DNA from: CBDBND01 sp965207985
GTDB taxonomy: Bacteria; Pseudomonadota; Alphaproteobacteria; Rhodospirillales; Rhodospirillaceae
DNA: 64,000 bases
Assembly: GCA_965207985.1 (NCBI GenBank)
Contig: CBDBND010000017.1
Location: 1-64,000 of the forward strand
Reading direction: 5' to 3'
Under the pieces are notes generated by a model that ran no database searches, was not told the DNA's origin, and saw nothing but the letters and a program-made list of their open reading frames with translations. Shown piece by piece: positions 8,725 through 18,072 of this stretch (positions are counted from its first letter, which is position 1; each line of letters begins with the position of its first letter). Position numbers and translations under genes: made by a program.

Positions 8725-10284
8725 TTAGGCCGGTCTGAACATCTTTTTCAGGTGGTCATCGGAAAGCGGTTGGGTCAGTTTGGAAACGATGACCGCGACG
8801 GCAATGCACACCAATCCGCCCATGGCACCGACGGAAAACGCGTTCGGTGTTTGCCGTTCAATCCAGGCCGTCACGCTGTAAAGTGTTGATCCTTCAGCAC
8901 CGGTTGCCGTGACAAATCCACTGGCAATGACAACGAACGTAAGCGCTCCAGCAACAAAACCGGCAATTCCGCCCGCAGCGGTCAAGCCACGCCAGAAAAC
9001 ACCTAAGACCAGTGGCCCCCATAGAGCCGCGGACAATCCGCCAAAACCCAGAGCAACCAGAAGAGAGATGTTCATATTCTGTGTGGCGTAGGCAAGGGCA
9101 ACGGAAGCCGCCAGCACCAGCACGGTGGTGACACGGCTGATCAGCAGCGTATTGCGGTCGATTTCTTCCCTGCTTTTGCTGCCATGAAATTTGGGGGCGA
9201 ACGTGAGGCGGTAGAGGTCATTGGCCACAACCTGGCTCATGGCAATAACCAAGCCATCGGCGGTGGACATGATGGCGGCGAGAATACCGACCCCAAGCAA
9301 AGCCGCTAGCCAGGTCGGAAACAGTTCGATGAATAAGACCGGCACGGCGTTGTTGGCGCCGGCATTGGTGGCGAACAGATCGTCGCCGAAAATGCCCCGA
9401 GTAAGCATGCCGCCAAACGCCATGCACGGTAGAATGAGACCGAACACGAAGGCAATCTTGATAAATCGCGTGCGGTCAACTTCGTTCTTTAATGCCCAAA
9501 GTTTATTGCCCACATGGGGCATCAGCCCGAGAGGAACGTGTACGAACAAAAGGGCAAACACGTGCCACCATTCACCAACGATCGGCGAACTCTCGTGCAA
9601 CACCGTGGTGGTGCGCGGGTCCACCTCTTCCATCTGGGTGACGACCTCGCCCACGCCACCGTCCACGCCAAAGCCAACCAGGAACATCACGAGGAGGATC
9701 ACCGCCAGCAGAAGCATGAGAAATCCCTGCAGAGCGTCGGTCATCATGTCTGCATGGGCACCGCCCATGACAACGTAAATGGCGAGCACGCCGGTGGTGA
9801 TACCAAGCGCCCAGGGCAGACTGAGGCCCAGCATGGTTTCGAACATGACCACGCCGGAGACCAATTGTCCGGCCATGTAAAACAGAAGAACGAGGGAAAA
9901 GATTGCCGCAACCACGCGCATGGCTTCGGAGTTGTATCGCTCACCAAGGTATTCAGGGATGGACCGGCTGCCGAAAGTCTCTCCCGCTTGAGCGATCATG
10001 CGCTGACAGACAAGGACGCCCGTATAAGCCCCCAACGGGTAGCAGAACATGATCCACATGGCCGACAGGCCGAAGGTATAAGCTAGACCCGGAATGCCGA
10101 GGAACGTAGCGCCGCTGGCGACCGTCGAAGTGAAGGCGAGGGCGAGGAACCAGGGGCCGTAAGACGCCCGGGCTGTGGCAAAGTCGTCTGCGTTCTTGAC
10201 CTTGCGTTGGCCGAGAACGCCGAACCAAATCATTACTCCGACGTACAGGATCATGAAGATCCAGCAGTAGGTTTGTAAGCTCAC
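8725..10284 (-). CDS. Sodium:solute symporter (SSS family)
   Basis: A 519-residue permease with about 13 membrane segments. It opens with the SSS pattern (LYVGVMIWFGVLGQRKVKNADDFATA) and then ASYGPWFLALAFTSTVASGATFLGIPG, the Na+-site helix region. GIL(A)AIMSTADG and the C-terminal helices follow the same family. Members import organic acids, amino acids, proline or urea-type solutes with Na+. I prefer the GTG at 10284, which has AAAGGGGA just upstream, to the longer frame at 10335. No partner gene is adjacent, so the substrate is unknown. Confidence 0.88.
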   Translation of the reverse strand: MSLQTYCWIFMILYVGVMIWFGVLGQRKVKNADDFATARASYGPWFLALAFTSTVASGATFLGIPGLAYTFGLSAMWIMFCYPLGAYTGVLVCQRMIAQAGETFGSRSIPEYLGERYNSEAMRVVAAIFSLVLLFYMAGQLVSGVVMFETMLGLSLPWALGITTGVLAIYVVMGGAHADMMTDALQGFLMLLLAVILLVMFLVGFGVDGGVGEVVTQMEEVDPRTTTVLHESSPIVGEWWHVFALLFVHVPLGLMPHVGNKLWALKNEVDRTRFIKIAFVFGLILPCMAFGGMLTRGIFGDDLFATNAGANNAVPVLFIELFPTWLAALLGVGILAAIMSTADGLVIAMSQVVANDLYRLTFAPKFHGSKSREEIDRNTLLISRVTTVLVLAASVALAYATQNMNISLLVALGFGGLSAALWGPLVLGVFWRGLTAAGGIAGFVAGALTFVVIASGFVTATGAEGSTLYSVTAWIERQTPNAFSVGAMGGLVCIAVAVIVSKLTQPLSDDHLKKMFRPA

Positions 10285-10425
10285 AGATTTCCCCTTTGTT
10301 GCCGTGAGTGTGACGGGTTGATTTGTGTGGAGCAAGACATGGCTTGTTCATTGAACATAGCGCGCTCGTCCCCGTATGGTAGGGCGGTGAAATCCTCATT
10401 TACGGAGAAGATAGGAGCCCGCACA

Positions 10426-11154
10426 ATGCCACGCCTTATACTCCTTGCCTTAATAGGCATCACTATGGCTGCACCACAAAACACCGTTCAGGCTGACGGT
10501 CACATCGCTGATCCTGGAGGCGTTATCGTTTTCGGTGGCTCCGGACGCACAGGTGCCAAGATCGTTGATCTTCTTTTGGCCAAAGGCGAGTCTGTGACTG
10601 TTTTTGTCCGCCCCACATCCGACCAGTCCCGTTTGGAAGGCCGGGATGTGTCTTTCGCGGTGGGAGACGCCATGAACCGGGACGACGTGGAGGCCGCCAT
10701 CGCCGCAGCCAGACCCCGGGTGGTGATCAACACCATCGGCGGACGAGGGACCCAAATGGGATTTTGGGACACGACGCAAATGAATATGACCGCGTCGGCT
10801 AAAAAGCATGGTGCCGAGGAACTGATTTTCCTGAGTTCCGTTGGAACCGGCGACAGCGCCATGGCCTATACCCCGGAAGCGCGCGAGCGCACCAAAGACA
10901 GCTTGGCGGAACGCTTTCGTGCTGAAGAGGACATGAAGGCCAGCGGTTTGAACTACGTGATCATCCGCACCGGCATAATCGCGCCCGAAGGCACACCGGC
11001 GACCGGTAAGGCCAAGTTCACAGAGGACCGTATGGTATTAAGCCCCATTACCCGCTCTGATCTCGCCCAACTGACCGTGGACTGCATGGAAAACCCCGAT
11101 TGCCGAAACAAAACGTTTGCGTCCATGGACGACAGTCTCAATATCAGACGGTGA
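10426..11154 (+). CDS. NAD(P)-binding atypical SDR/NmrA-like protein with a signal peptide
   Basis: A 242-residue Rossmann-fold protein. After a clear N-terminal signal (LILLALIGITMAAPQNTVQADG) comes the nucleotide motif VIVFGGSGRTGAKI, then VFVRP, VSFAVGDAMN, VVINTIGG, IFLSSVGTGDS and NYVIIRTGII. These fit the atypical short-chain dehydrogenase (NmrA/complex-I assembly-like) group rather than classical SDRs, as the YxxxK motif is not obvious. Export of a dinucleotide-binding protein is unusual. AGGAG at 10413-10417 precedes the ATG. The IS5 element starts only a few bases after its stop codon, so any downstream partner gene has been separated from it. Confidence 0.75.
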   Translation: MPRLILLALIGITMAAPQNTVQADGHIADPGGVIVFGGSGRTGAKIVDLLLAKGESVTVFVRPTSDQSRLEGRDVSFAVGDAMNRDDVEAAIAAARPRVVINTIGGRGTQMGFWDTTQMNMTASAKKHGAEELIFLSSVGTGDSAMAYTPEARERTKDSLAERFRAEEDMKASGLNYVIIRTGIIAPEGTPATGKAKFTEDRMVLSPITRSDLAQLTVDCMENPDCRNKTFASMDDSLNIRR

Positions 11155-11162
11155 ACAGTTAG

Positions 11163-12680
11163 CAGGCTGCTGAAAAAGTCTTCCTTTTGAGGCTTTGGAA
11201 TGATTCTTTCTCTTTGTTGATTGCATGGAGGAAGTAATGCGTGGAGGCGACGATCGGACGGAGGGTCTTTTTTCTTATGTGAGCTGCGAGGCTCGTGTTC
11301 CGGCGACGCATCCGCTTCGCCTGATCCGTGGGCTGGTTGATGAGGCGCTGGAGCTTATGTCGCCGGATTTCGAGGGGTTGTATTCGAAGATCGGGCGTCC
11401 CTCGATCCCGCCGGAGAAGCTGTTGCGTGCGCTCCTGTTACAGGCCTTTTACTCAATCCGCTCGGAACGTCAGCTGATGGAGCAGATGGATTACAACCTG
11501 TTGTTCCGTTGGTTCGTCGGATTGTCGATGGACAGTGCGGTGTGGGATGCGACGACGTTCAGCAAGAACCGCGACCGGCTGCTGGATGGAGAGGTTGCGC
11601 GGAGGTTCCTGGCGGTGGTTGTGGAGCAGGCGCGTCGGCGCGGCCTGCTGTCGGACGATCACTTTTCCGTGGACGGGACGCTGATCGAGGCCTGGGCGTC
11701 GATCAAGAGCTTCCGCCCCAAGGACGGCGGCGACGAGCCGCCGGGGCCGGGGCGCAACTCGGAGAGGACCTTCCACGGCGAGAAGCGGTCCAACGAGACC
11801 CATGCCTCGACGACCGATCCCGACGCCCGGCTGTACCGCAAGGGGAATGGCCAGTCCTCGCGTATGGCCTTCATGGGCCACGTGTTAATGGAGAACCGCA
11901 ACGGGCTCCTGGTCGGGGCCTGCCTGACCCGGGCCACCGGCACGGCGGAACGCGAAGCCGCCCTGGCGCTTCTCGATGCCCATCGCCCGGGACGGCGGCG
12001 GATCACGCTGGGCGCGGACAAGGCCTATGACGTGGCGGCCTACGTCGAGGCCTTGCGGGCGCGTCGGATCACCCCGCACATCGCCCGCGACGACCATGTA
12101 ACCAAGACCGGCAAGCGGCGGCGCACCTCCATTGACGGCCGCACCATGCGCCATTCCGGCTACGCCGCCAGCCTGCGCATCCGCAAGCGCATCGAGGAGA
12201 GCTTCGGCTGGATCAAGACCACCGGCGGGCTGGCCAAGACCCGGCACAAGGGCATCAAAAGGGTCGGCTGGATGTTCGAACTGACCGCCGCCGCCTACAA
12301 CCTGGTCAGGCTCCCCAAGCTGCTGGCGGAGCCCGTGCCATGACGGCACCGGTGGCCTGCCAGCTGATCGGCCGGTGGCGGATCGTCGAGGCCAACCTGT
12401 GGGACCGCGGCTATCTCGACCTCGACGGGCCCGCCGTGCTGGTCATTCGCGAAGATGGTCACGGCGAGATCGCCTTCGGCGCTCTGAACGCCAGCCTCGA
12501 CCTGGAATACGGCCGATCCATCGTGTTCTTCACCTGGGCCGGCTTCGACGAGATGGACGAAGTCAACGGTTCAGGATCGGCCGAACTCCTCGACGACGGA
12601 TCGTTGGAGATTGAGTTCGCCTATCATCTCGGCGATAAGGCCACCCTCAAAGCCGAACCAGCCACTTTTTCAGCAGCCTG
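11163..12680 (+). mobile_element. IS5-family insertion sequence, complete, with TTAG target duplication
   Basis: Perfect 17-bp terminal inverted repeats (CAGGCTGCTGAAAAAGT at 11163-11179 and its complement at 12664-12680) enclose a transposase and an overlapping small passenger gene. The element is flanked on both sides by TTAG (11159-11162 and 12681-12684), a typical 4-bp YTAR-type target duplication. Everything looks intact, so this is probably a recent and possibly active insertion. It landed immediately downstream of the exported SDR-like gene. Confidence 0.93.
11237..12343 (+). CDS. IS5-family transposase
   Basis: A 368-residue DDE transposase. It has the N-terminal DUF772-type domain (RPSIPPEKLLRALLLQAFYS), then the catalytic Asp in HFSVDGTLIEAWAS, the second Asp in TLGADKAYDV and the Glu in IRKRIEESFGWIKT. 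I choose the ATG at 11237 because GGAGGAA lies right before it; the ATG at 11225 overlaps that ribosome site. Its stop codon overlaps the start of the passenger gene (ATGA), indicating coupled translation. Confidence 0.92.
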   Translation: MRGGDDRTEGLFSYVSCEARVPATHPLRLIRGLVDEALELMSPDFEGLYSKIGRPSIPPEKLLRALLLQAFYSIRSERQLMEQMDYNLLFRWFVGLSMDSAVWDATTFSKNRDRLLDGEVARRFLAVVVEQARRRGLLSDDHFSVDGTLIEAWASIKSFRPKDGGDEPPGPGRNSERTFHGEKRSNETHASTTDPDARLYRKGNGQSSRMAFMGHVLMENRNGLLVGACLTRATGTAEREAALALLDAHRPGRRRITLGADKAYDVAAYVEALRARRITPHIARDDHVTKTGKRRRTSIDGRTMRHSGYAASLRIRKRIEESFGWIKTTGGLAKTRHKGIKRVGWMFELTAAAYNLVRLPKLLAEPVP

Positions 12681-12684
12681 TTAG
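12340..12684 (+). CDS. IS5 passenger protein of unknown function, stop codon supplied by the target site
   Basis: A 114-residue acidic protein (CQLIGRWRIVEANLWDRGYL, EIAFGALNASLD, YHLGDKATLKAEPATFSAAC). Small ORFs with this GRWRI...W(D) pattern are carried after the transposase in some IS5 elements; their role is not known to me. Its ATG overlaps the transposase stop. The last codons run through the right terminal repeat, and the final TGT TAG is completed by the flanking TTAG duplication at 12681-12684, so the stop codon lies outside the element. It is a lipocalin- or immunity-like small beta protein at best guess, with no firm assignment. Confidence 0.7.
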   Translation: MTAPVACQLIGRWRIVEANLWDRGYLDLDGPAVLVIREDGHGEIAFGALNASLDLEYGRSIVFFTWAGFDEMDEVNGSGSAELLDDGSLEIEFAYHLGDKATLKAEPATFSAAC

Positions 12685-12798
12685 AGCTGTTCCACACAAG
12701 GGACAAACGGATCGAGTTTTTCATTGCCGTGCGTTTGATCTCAAGGGTGGTGTATTGAGTTTGTGAGACTAAAATCTACTCCGTAAAGAGGCTCTTCT

Positions 12799-14283
12799 AT
12801 GCCTAAAGACTCAGTCACATCCTCAGCCCGTATTCGTGAACAACTGTCCCATCCGGTGATCGACAGCGATGGTCACATGATCGAGTTTTTTCCTGCCTTC
12901 CAAGATTACCTAAATCAGGTGGCGGGCCCTGACCTCACCGCAAAAGTCGTTGATGCCATTGCTAAGAACGGTAGTGCACGGTGGTACGGTCGAACCGAAG
13001 AAGAGCGCAACAAATGGCGCATCGCCCGACCACCGTTCTGGGTGACCACAACCAAGAACCACGCCGACCGGGCTACCTCCATGTTGCCGATGCTCATGCG
13101 GGAGCGGCTGGATAGTTTCGGCATCGACTACGCTGTCATTTACCCCACCACCGGTTTTGCTTTGCCGGAAACTCTGCATGACGCCGACATTCGTCAGGCT
13201 GCTTGCCGTGCCCACAACTCTATGGCAGCGGACTTGTTCCGCCCCTGCGCCGACCGGTTGACCCCAGCAGCAGTAATCCCATGCCATACGCCCGAAGAAG
13301 CCATTGCCGAATTGGAACACTGTGTGACCCAGCTTGGGTTCAAGGTGGTGATGGTGGCGAACCTGGTGCGGCGTCCCGTCGAAGGCGTGGCCGAAACCGC
13401 ACCCGACCTGGCCCGGCAAAGCCTCTGGGCCGACGTGCTCGCCCTCGACAGCGAACATGACTACGACCCGTTCTGGGCCAAGTGCATGGATCTCGGCGTT
13501 GCAGTTACGGCTCATGCGCAGTCCCAGGGGCTCGGACTACGCCGGTCCACCACAAACTACATGTATAACCAGACCGGCCATTTTGCCGATGCCGGTCATG
13601 CCTTTGCCAAAGCGCTTTTCTTTGGCGGTGTGACCGCGCGTTTTCCTGACCTCAATTTTGCCTTTCTCGAATGCGGCGTGGCCTGGGGCTGCACCCTTTA
13701 CTGCGACCTGGTGGAGCGCTGGAAAAAACGGGGTGGGGACGCGTTGTTCCAATACGATCCATCCAAATTGGACGTCGATTACATGGCCAAAATGTTTGAC
13801 GAATACGGCGGCGATGTTCTTGCCGGCCGGATTTCGCAAACAATGGGGGAGCAGGGGCATACGCCTATCGGTCTGACGCCTAGGAACTACGATGATCCGT
13901 CAACGCTGGATGAATTTGCAGCGGCAAACATTGGCAACCTTCAGGATCTACACGACCGGTTCGTGTCCAACTTCTATTTCGGTTGTGAAGCGGATGACGC
14001 CATGACGGCGACGGCTTTTAGGTCGGACTGGTATCCGGAGAAGGCGCGCTTTAAAGCCATCATCGGTTCTGACATTGGCCACTGGGATGTCTCCGATATG
14101 ACCGAAGTGCTGGCCGAAGCCCATGAATTGGTGGAAGACGGTCGTCTCACCGAAACCGACTTCAAAGACTTCGTCTTCACCAATCCCGTTGCCCTGCACG
14201 CGGGGATGAACCGCAATTTCTTTAAGGACACTGTCGTTGAAGACGACGTGGAAGCGCTTCTTGCAGAAGCTTCGCCTGTTTAA
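12799..14283 (+). CDS. Amidohydrolase family protein, ACMSD-like (COG2159)
   Basis: A 494-residue metal-dependent hydrolase or decarboxylase. The N-terminus VIDSDGHMIEFFPAFQDYL carries the D-G-H variant of the first metal motif, AHAQSQGLG the next His, FLECGVAWG the central strand, and GSDIGHWDV the Asp that normally activates water. It is longer than the ~330-residue ACMSD core because of insertions. Relatives decarboxylate or hydrolyse aromatic-ring breakdown products. It is monocistronic after the IS5 element, with AGAGG before the ATG, and its stop codon overlaps that of convergent ksgA. Confidence 0.75.
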   Translation: MPKDSVTSSARIREQLSHPVIDSDGHMIEFFPAFQDYLNQVAGPDLTAKVVDAIAKNGSARWYGRTEEERNKWRIARPPFWVTTTKNHADRATSMLPMLMRERLDSFGIDYAVIYPTTGFALPETLHDADIRQAACRAHNSMAADLFRPCADRLTPAAVIPCHTPEEAIAELEHCVTQLGFKVVMVANLVRRPVEGVAETAPDLARQSLWADVLALDSEHDYDPFWAKCMDLGVAVTAHAQSQGLGLRRSTTNYMYNQTGHFADAGHAFAKALFFGGVTARFPDLNFAFLECGVAWGCTLYCDLVERWKKRGGDALFQYDPSKLDVDYMAKMFDEYGGDVLAGRISQTMGEQGHTPIGLTPRNYDDPSTLDEFAAANIGNLQDLHDRFVSNFYFGCEADDAMTATAFRSDWYPEKARFKAIIGSDIGHWDVSDMTEVLAEAHELVEDGRLTETDFKDFVFTNPVALHAGMNRNFFKDTVVEDDVEALLAEASPV

Positions 14284-15095
14284 TCTGTTATTGACCTGGC
14301 GAGGGCGCAAAAGCCTTCAACCGGCACCTGTTCCGCCCGCAAGGTAGGATCGATCCCCGCGGCTTTGCACAGTGCTTCGGTGTCCCCAAGCGATTTCAAA
14401 CTGGATCGCAGCATTTTACGCCGTTGGCCGAACGCCGCCGCAGTCACCCGGGCCAAAGTTTCGGCGTCCGCATCCGCCAGGGGCTGTTCTCTCGGGGTCA
14501 TATGAACAACCGTGGAGTCGACTTTGGGCGGCGGCGTGAAGGCCTGCGGGTGAACATCGAAGGCCTGTGTCACATGCCAGCGCCATCCGGCAAGCACGGA
14601 CAATCGGCCGTAAGACTTTGATCCCGGCTCTGCAGCGAGGCGGTCCGTCACCTCTTTTTGAACCATGACGGTCAAAGAGTCGAATGCGTCCGGCCGTTCA
14701 AGCCAGCGGACGACAAGTTCGGTGGCAATGTTGTAGGGCAAATTGGCAACCACCCGGCGCGGCGTATCGCCCATGGACGTGAAATCGCACGCCATCGCGT
14801 CGTCAGAAATGATTTCCAGACAATCCGGGTAAACGGATTTGATTTCAGCGAGGGCGTCTAAACACCGCTCGTCCTTTTCAACACTAAGAACATGAGCGCC
14901 GGCCTCCAAAAGAGCCCGGGTTAGACCCCCTGGCCCTGGTCCCACTTCAATAGTGGTGCCGGTGGTCAGGTTTCCGGCCGTGCGGGCAATGCGTGCGGTA
15001 AGATTGAGATCAAGGAGAAAATGCTGCCCCAGCCCTTTGCGGGCAGACAAACCATGGCGGCTGATAACTTCACGCAAAGGCGGTAAGTCCGACAT
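14280..15095 (-). CDS. ksgA: 16S rRNA dimethyladenosine transferase RsmA/KsgA
   Basis: A 271-residue S-adenosylmethionine-dependent enzyme that dimethylates two adjacent adenines near the 3' end of 16S rRNA during small-subunit maturation. It shows GLGQHFLLD, the SAM motif IEVGPGPGGLT and the target-base motif NLPYNIAT, followed by the C-terminal helical domain (FGQRRKMLRSSLK). I use the ATG at 15095; the longer frame overlaps pdxA. It is the last gene of the surA-pdxA-ksgA operon, 10 bases after pdxA. Confidence 0.96.
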   Translation of the reverse strand: MSDLPPLREVISRHGLSARKGLGQHFLLDLNLTARIARTAGNLTTGTTIEVGPGPGGLTRALLEAGAHVLSVEKDERCLDALAEIKSVYPDCLEIISDDAMACDFTSMGDTPRRVVANLPYNIATELVVRWLERPDAFDSLTVMVQKEVTDRLAAEPGSKSYGRLSVLAGWRWHVTQAFDVHPQAFTPPPKVDSTVVHMTPREQPLADADAETLARVTAAAFGQRRKMLRSSLKSLGDTEALCKAAGIDPTLRAEQVPVEGFCALARSITD

Positions 15096-15105
15096 GGGTT
15101 GGCCA

Positions 15106-16122
15106 TTATCCCCGAGAACGAGCTGCGGCGATATCCGCCGCCAAGCGAATGGCGACCACAAGACTGTCACACCGCGCGATGCCGGTACCGGCAATGTCAA
15201 ACGCCGTGCCGTGATCCGGTGATGTGCGGACAAAGGGCAAGCCAAGGGTAACGTTCACGCCGCCGTAAAAATCAAGCGTCTTTAACGGGATCAGCGCCTG
15301 ATCGTGATACATGCAAAGCACTGCGTCGTATTGCGTCCTTGCTTCGTCGTGGAACAGAGTATCGGCTGGGCGTGGACCATCGACGATCAAGCCCCGTGCT
15401 TTGAGCGTTTCGATGGCCGGTACAATGATGTCCGCCTCTTCGGTGCCGAATTTACCGTCTTCACCCGCATGGGGATTCAAGGCCGCAACTGCGAGCCGAG
15501 GGTTTTCAATGGCGAAATCCCGTTTGAGTGCCGACGCCGCCACCAACCCGTGACTGACAATGGCCTCCGTGGTCAAAGTTTCCGCAGCGTCTTTTAACGA
15601 TAGATGCACGGTGACGGGTACAACTCTGAGCCCCCCGCCCGTCAGCATCATAACGGCTGCGGAGTCTTGGCCGGCGAGATGGCCCAGATATTCCGTGTGA
15701 CCGGGGTAAGAAAACCCCGACTGCTGAAGACTGGCCTTGTGTATGGGATTGGTGACCACGGCCGATACGTCCCCGGCCTGCGCTAGAGCAACGGCTTGAT
15801 CGATGGCGCCGATAACTGAGGGCGCGTTTTCAGGGTTCGGAACCCCAGCCTTTGACGGCGAAGTTAGGGGCGGGTCCACGGTGAGCACGGGCAGGGCATC
15901 GGTAAAATACGACGGCGCGTCAACAACGCTTGCAATGGTCTGCAAAGCGCAATCGAGCTTGAGCGTCAAAGCCAACGCACTCAGACGCCCGGGATCATCG
16001 ATGACAAAAAACGGCGGTAAAAACTCCCGGTGATCCACCCAGGCACGCAGCGCGATCTCTCCGCCGACGCCGGCGGGGTCGCCCATCGTTACCGCCACCG
16101 GAGGGACGGACGCCGTTGTCAT
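15106..16122 (-). CDS. pdxA: 4-hydroxythreonine-4-phosphate dehydrogenase PdxA
   Basis: A 338-residue enzyme of pyridoxal 5'-phosphate synthesis (DXP-dependent route) that oxidises 4-phosphohydroxy-L-threonine. It starts with TMGDPAGVGGEIALRAW and carries the metal-ligand His residues in PGHTEYLGHLAGQ, CMYHDQALIPLKTLDF and RTSPDHGTAFDIAGTG. It sits directly after surA: the surA stop TAA is followed at once by the pdxA ATG. Confidence 0.96.
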   Translation of the reverse strand: MTTASVPPVAVTMGDPAGVGGEIALRAWVDHREFLPPFFVIDDPGRLSALALTLKLDCALQTIASVVDAPSYFTDALPVLTVDPPLTSPSKAGVPNPENAPSVIGAIDQAVALAQAGDVSAVVTNPIHKASLQQSGFSYPGHTEYLGHLAGQDSAAVMMLTGGGLRVVPVTVHLSLKDAAETLTTEAIVSHGLVAASALKRDFAIENPRLAVAALNPHAGEDGKFGTEEADIIVPAIETLKARGLIVDGPRPADTLFHDEARTQYDAVLCMYHDQALIPLKTLDFYGGVNVTLGLPFVRTSPDHGTAFDIAGTGIARCDSLVVAIRLAADIAAARSRG

Positions 16123-17400
16123 TTAGAGTCTAACGTCGATCAGAGCTAGGCGGCGCAGGTCACGCAAGCGTTGACGCGAAATGGTGTCGAGCTTTTCGTT
16201 TTCTAATCGGGCGTAGACCTGATCCGGTGAGGGCAATCCGTCATCTTCTTCACGTGTACAGATCATCACAAAAAGCCGGGCGCCGGGCACGTCGATGGGA
16301 GAACTGACGCGGCCGACGGGCAAGTCAACCACTGCATCACGCACGCCTTCGGGCAAACCGCCGATTCGTATGAGGTCAACAGGCCCCGACCCCGGGCCGC
16401 CGATCTGTTGCCCCCACTGGTTCATCTGATCGCAACTAAACACTTGGCTTTGAATCGCCGCTGACAATTGCTCAACTCTCGCCGGTGACAATGCATTGCG
16501 CCCGACGGTCTGCAGATAAATCTGGCTCAGAGTGACGATGGCCATCAGGGGAGAAGCTTCGGCTGTTGCCCTTTGATCCCGTAGAGCAAGAACCGTATAG
16601 CCGGACAGCGTGCGGACGGGATCGGATATGTCGCCCGGCTGCATCCGTGCGATGGCGCGATCCAGTTCGGCTTCCAACTCACCGGCGTTGACCCAGCCCA
16701 AGTCACCGCCCACGGCTGCCGTCGGGCTTTGAGAGAACTGTTGCGCCAGAGCAGGAAAGGGTGCGCCGTTACGGGCTTGTTCGGCAAGCTGCGTGGCGAA
16801 AGTACGGACGTCGGCGTCACGCACACCCAAACCAATGGGTAAGAAAATCTCTCCTAGAAGGTATTCCGGCTTGCCCTGATTGGATACGAGGCGGTTGATG
16901 ACGACATTGACCTCTTCATCACTCACCGAGACATCGCGCGCCAAGACCTGCTGAACAACCTTGAGCCAGGCGACATCGGCTTCCACTTGCATGTAGAAAT
17001 TTCCGAAGTCGATACCACGCTCGGACAACATGGACATGAACGTTCCCTGCTGCATGCCGTTGTTTTGTTCGATCAGCTGTACTGCGCCGAGCACTTCTTC
17101 TTGTGTCGTCTCGATTTCTTCGCGGCGCGCCTCCTGCATCTTAAGTTTTTCTTCGATGAGAGCGTTCATCACCTGTGGCAGTAGTCGCTGGCGGACTTCG
17201 ACGGTATCTTCAATACCCGCCGTTAAGAGAAAAAGCTGAATGCGTGATTGAACATCGAATAACGAAATAACGTCTTCATTCACCACGGCAGCAATGCGCA
17301 CAGCGTCCTGTTGGGCGTGGACGTGCGTTACCCCCGCTATAAGTGCGAGGGCAGCAATCAAACCAAAGAACCGAGTCCTAAGACGAAGCAGGAAAGTCAT
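16123..17400 (-). CDS. surA: Periplasmic peptidyl-prolyl isomerase/chaperone SurA
   Basis: A 425-residue outer-membrane-protein chaperone. It has a Sec signal peptide (FFGLIAALALIAGVTHVHAQ), an N-terminal SurA chaperone domain (IAAVVNEDVISLFDVQSRI, NALIEEKLKMQEA), and one clear parvulin domain (ALAQQFSQSPTAAVGGDLGWVNAGELE, SGYTVLALRDQ), with a degenerate second one before the C-terminal helix (LENEKLDTISRQRLRDLRR). I use the ATG at 17400 because it places the signal peptide at the N-terminus. It heads the surA-pdxA-ksgA operon; lptD, often upstream in relatives, is not here. Confidence 0.92.
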   Translation of the reverse strand: MTFLLRLRTRFFGLIAALALIAGVTHVHAQQDAVRIAAVVNEDVISLFDVQSRIQLFLLTAGIEDTVEVRQRLLPQVMNALIEEKLKMQEARREEIETTQEEVLGAVQLIEQNNGMQQGTFMSMLSERGIDFGNFYMQVEADVAWLKVVQQVLARDVSVSDEEVNVVINRLVSNQGKPEYLLGEIFLPIGLGVRDADVRTFATQLAEQARNGAPFPALAQQFSQSPTAAVGGDLGWVNAGELEAELDRAIARMQPGDISDPVRTLSGYTVLALRDQRATAEASPLMAIVTLSQIYLQTVGRNALSPARVEQLSAAIQSQVFSCDQMNQWGQQIGGPGSGPVDLIRIGGLPEGVRDAVVDLPVGRVSSPIDVPGARLFVMICTREEDDGLPSPDQVYARLENEKLDTISRQRLRDLRRLALIDVRL

Positions 17401-17628
17401 ACCTGCACAAGGGCTCCATACCAGAGAATTGAAACCGCACCGTGACCATTCTGCACCGCGAACAGCACCGAGCCGGACAGATGCGCCGCGTACCATACTC
17501 ACCTGAGCCCGGTCATTCCAGCCTCCAATCCCTTTTGGGTTGTCCGCCTCTGTCATCCGTAAACCCGCAGAATTTCTTGGAATCCCAGTCCTGTCCGTTT
17601 GCTTGCCCGCCATGGTATAGTGCCAATC

Positions 17629-17958
17629 ATGGCAACACGACGGCACGTTCATCCGGCCTTTCTCGCTTTCCTGGCAGTCATGCTCATCCTGCCGCCGCTG
17701 ACCAGTGCAATGGCTGATGGTCTCGGAATCGACATTGCCCACCATCACTGCGCGTCGCTACACGACGGTGATATCGAGCACCATGAGGGTGCCGAAGCGG
17801 ACCCCTATCAATGTGATCAATGTCACTTGGCAGTAGCGGCGATGATCAACGATGTTTTAATCGTCATAAAATCTGACACTCGAACACCGATTGCTCTGCC
17901 TGCTGTTGTGCTGCAACCGGTGCGCGCTCCGCCTACCTTTAAACCCCCAATCGTCTGA
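17629..17958 (+). CDS. Small exported His/Cys-rich protein, probable metal-related (DUF2946-like)
   Basis: A 109-residue protein with a signal peptide (FLAFLAVMLILPPLTSAMA), then IAHHHCASLHDGDIEHHEG and YQCDQCHLA. The clustered His residues and the CDQCH pair suggest binding of copper, zinc or a similar ion in the periplasm; CxxCH is also the haem c motif, but nothing else supports a cytochrome. Small proteins of this kind often lead metal RND efflux operons. It is followed after 114 bases by the TolC-type gene on the same strand. Confidence 0.65.
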   Translation: MATRRHVHPAFLAFLAVMLILPPLTSAMADGLGIDIAHHHCASLHDGDIEHHEGAEADPYQCDQCHLAVAAMINDVLIVIKSDTRTPIALPAVVLQPVRAPPTFKPPIV

Positions 17959-18072
17959 ACCACGCGAATAGACACTGACGCCTTCTCTGTGGCCAGCAAT
18001 GCCTGTCCATGAGGCTTGTCGGCGTACTCCTTACGAGCGACGCCAAAATCATTGATGGTTTGGGGTTTCCCG

